Source of the DNA: Terasakiella magnetica
GTDB lineage: Bacteria > Pseudomonadota > Alphaproteobacteria > Rhodospirillales > Magnetospirillaceae
Assembly: GCA_902729415.1 (NCBI GenBank)
Contig: CACVCF010000046.1
Coordinates: 7,501 to 71,500, forward strand
Length of the DNA stretch: 64,000 nucleotides
Direction of reading: 5' to 3'
The first letter of the stretch is position 1. Every line of letters starts with the position of its first letter. Positions 63,232 through 64,000 of the stretch are shown here, one piece after another. The position numbers and the translations under genes are program-made. The notes under the pieces are model-generated. The model had not been told where the DNA came from. It ran no database searches and saw only the letters and a list, made by a program, of their open reading frames with translations.

Positions 63232-63561
63232 ATGAAGACTCTTCACAAGCTCCTGGCGACCGCCATCACCGCCGCCTTCGTGCTTGTCACGACCGCTCCG
63301 GTCGTCATGGCCGACATCAACAACCCGCAGCACCTCCAGAACCGGGGGCAGCAGAAGGTCAGCAATGTCAAAGCCAAGCAGTGGCTGCAAGACGGTGGCA
63401 ACAAGAATGGCTATCAGCAGCAGCAAGACCAGACCATCGTCAATTACGGCAGCAAGAAGGCCGGTACCTGCAACATGAATGTGGGCACCACAGCACCGGG
63501 CCAAAAAGCGCCCAAGGACGTGGTGGTCACCGCCAAGGACATCATCAACATCTGCAAATAA
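63232..63561 (+). CDS. Secreted hypothetical protein with C-terminal cysteine loop (3)
   Basis: 109 residues. The signal peptide ends near APVVMADI. The middle is Gln/Asn-rich (NPQHLQNRGQQKVSN, NGYQQQQDQTIVNYG). The end runs from GTCNMNVGTTAPGQK to VVVTAKDIINICK, with two cysteines and a terminal Cys-Lys-stop like its neighbours. The Gln/Asn richness and small size fit a fibre or surface-layer component. GGGAGG precedes the ATG. A terminator follows. Confidence 0.75.
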   Translation: MKTLHKLLATAITAAFVLVTTAPVVMADINNPQHLQNRGQQKVSNVKAKQWLQDGGNKNGYQQQQDQTIVNYGSKKAGTCNMNVGTTAPGQKAPKDVVVTAKDIINICK

Positions 63562-63607
63562 GGTGAGAGGGGCGCCAAGCCTCCTCCCCATATGCCGAAC
63601 TCACCCA

Positions 63608-63646
63608 GCCCCCGCCGGTCCATCCGTCGGGGGCCATTCGTTTGTC
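63608..63646 (+). terminator. Intrinsic terminator after the secreted-protein trio
   Basis: GCCCCCGCCGG pairs with CCGTCGGGGGC (one wobble or mismatch) around TCCAT, followed by CATTCGTTTGTCTT. It separates the trio from the DUF4395 gene. Confidence 0.65.
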
Positions 63647-63690
63647 TTGACCATTAAATTAGAATATGCTTATATGCATAATAACTTAAA
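63647..63690 (+). promoter_or_regulatory. Promoter and ArsR-like operator of the DUF4395 gene
   Basis: TTGACC (63647-63652), a 17-bp spacer and TTATAT (63670-63675) form a good sigma-70 promoter. Overlapping the -10 is an A/T-rich repeated motif (ATATGC at 63664-63669 and ATATGCATA at 63672-63680, the latter containing the palindrome TATGCATA), similar in style to ArsR/SmtB-family operators. The repressor itself is not in the window. Confidence 0.45.
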
Positions 63691-63706
63691 TGTCCAGAGG
63701 CTCATC

Positions 63707-64000
63707 ATGCTCCGCTTCGACATCGCGCCAGTCTGCTCGAACGCCTATCGCTTCCAGGCCGCCATGAGCTTTGGCATCGCAGCGCTTTACCTTTTCACTC
63801 CCTATCGCTGGGTCGCCCTCGTGCTGGCGTTTGGCGGCATTTTGCGCGGCTTTGTTTCTCCACACAAATGCCTGTCCTACCGCCTGTTCTCCGCCATCAC
63901 GGCAAAACTGGGCTGGACCCAGACAGTGAATGCGGGAGCAAAGATGTTTGCAGATAAGATTGCAGGGATTGCCGGAATCGCCATGGTGGCGTCATGGCTG
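63707..64000 (+). CDS. DUF4395 family membrane protein (cut by window end)
   Basis: The open frame runs from an ATG with AGAGG upstream to the last base of the window: 98 codons without a stop. It starts MLRFDIAPVCSNAYRFQAAM. Two hydrophobic stretches (about 18-50) and a short loop with SPHKCLSYRLF follow. The N-x-x-R start and overall pattern fit DUF4395 proteins, which often accompany thioredoxin- or rhodanese-like genes. The function is unknown and the C-terminus is missing. Confidence 0.65.
   Translation, partial: MLRFDIAPVCSNAYRFQAAMSFGIAALYLFTPYRWVALVLAFGGILRGFVSPHKCLSYRLFSAITAKLGWTQTVNAGAKMFADKIAGIAGIAMVASWL

Overview
The window looks like chromosomal DNA of an alphaproteobacterium of the Magnetospirillum / Rhodospirillaceae type. 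This is inferred from the high G+C content, the 5-aminolevulinate synthase route to heme, the tpiA-secG-pyrG-kdsA-eno order, and an anaerobic benzoyl-CoA pathway of the ATP-dependent (Thauera/Magnetospirillum) class. No rRNA, tRNA, CRISPR array, prophage or intact insertion sequence was seen.

Layout. 1-8.9 kb: the tail of an NHL-repeat protein, a small unknown, a CHASE-PAS histidine kinase, a class III aminotransferase, hemA, a possible degenerate GGDEF/EAL-like protein and a nucleotide-sugar epimerase. 9.1-16.2 kb: a fused indolepyruvate:ferredoxin oxidoreductase and a large TPR / glycosyltransferase-like / FkbM-like mosaic protein. 16.2-21.3 kb (minus strand): the prkA-yeaH-spoVR stress cassette, with a small insertion-like duplication between yeaH and spoVR. 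21.5-35.2 kb: an SDR, a tandem GNAT protein, then korA-korB-ferritin-like-ridA (minus strand) divergent from had-oah-dch-bcrCBAD-fdx (plus strand). KorAB would reduce ferredoxin with 2-oxoglutarate, the 2[4Fe-4S] ferredoxin would carry electrons to benzoyl-CoA reductase, and Dch, Had and Oah would take the dienoyl-CoA to 3-hydroxypimelyl-CoA. A 32-bp palindrome lies between the two divergent operons, and a related one precedes the SDR gene. 35.2-40.6 kb (minus strand): the housekeeping group eno, kdsA, pyrG, secG, tpiA. 40.7-43.2 kb (minus strand): a sulfur-transfer-like operon (DsrE-like, TusA-like, SQR-like, DUF1641). 43.4-46.8 kb: ppiD and trpE.

47.7-63.6 kb is the least ordinary part. It holds a long minus-strand array of mostly exported proteins: a curlin-like repeat protein, a small secreted protein, a DUF2807-like protein, another secreted protein, a CHASE2 adenylate cyclase, a glycine-zipper lipoprotein and two caspase/WD40 proteins. 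It is followed by a convergent NarL-type regulator and hybrid histidine kinase, and by three more small secreted proteins. One of these shares the repeat of the first protein, and all three end in a Cys-(Lys/Arg)-stop signature. I consider this a candidate undescribed cell-surface or envelope-signalling system. The window closes inside a DUF4395 gene.

At least five copies of a short intergenic repeat (core CCTCA-N2-CGCCGG), three of them followed by a sequence-variable hairpin, are scattered through the window. All calls rest on reading the sequence and its translations; no database search was possible.
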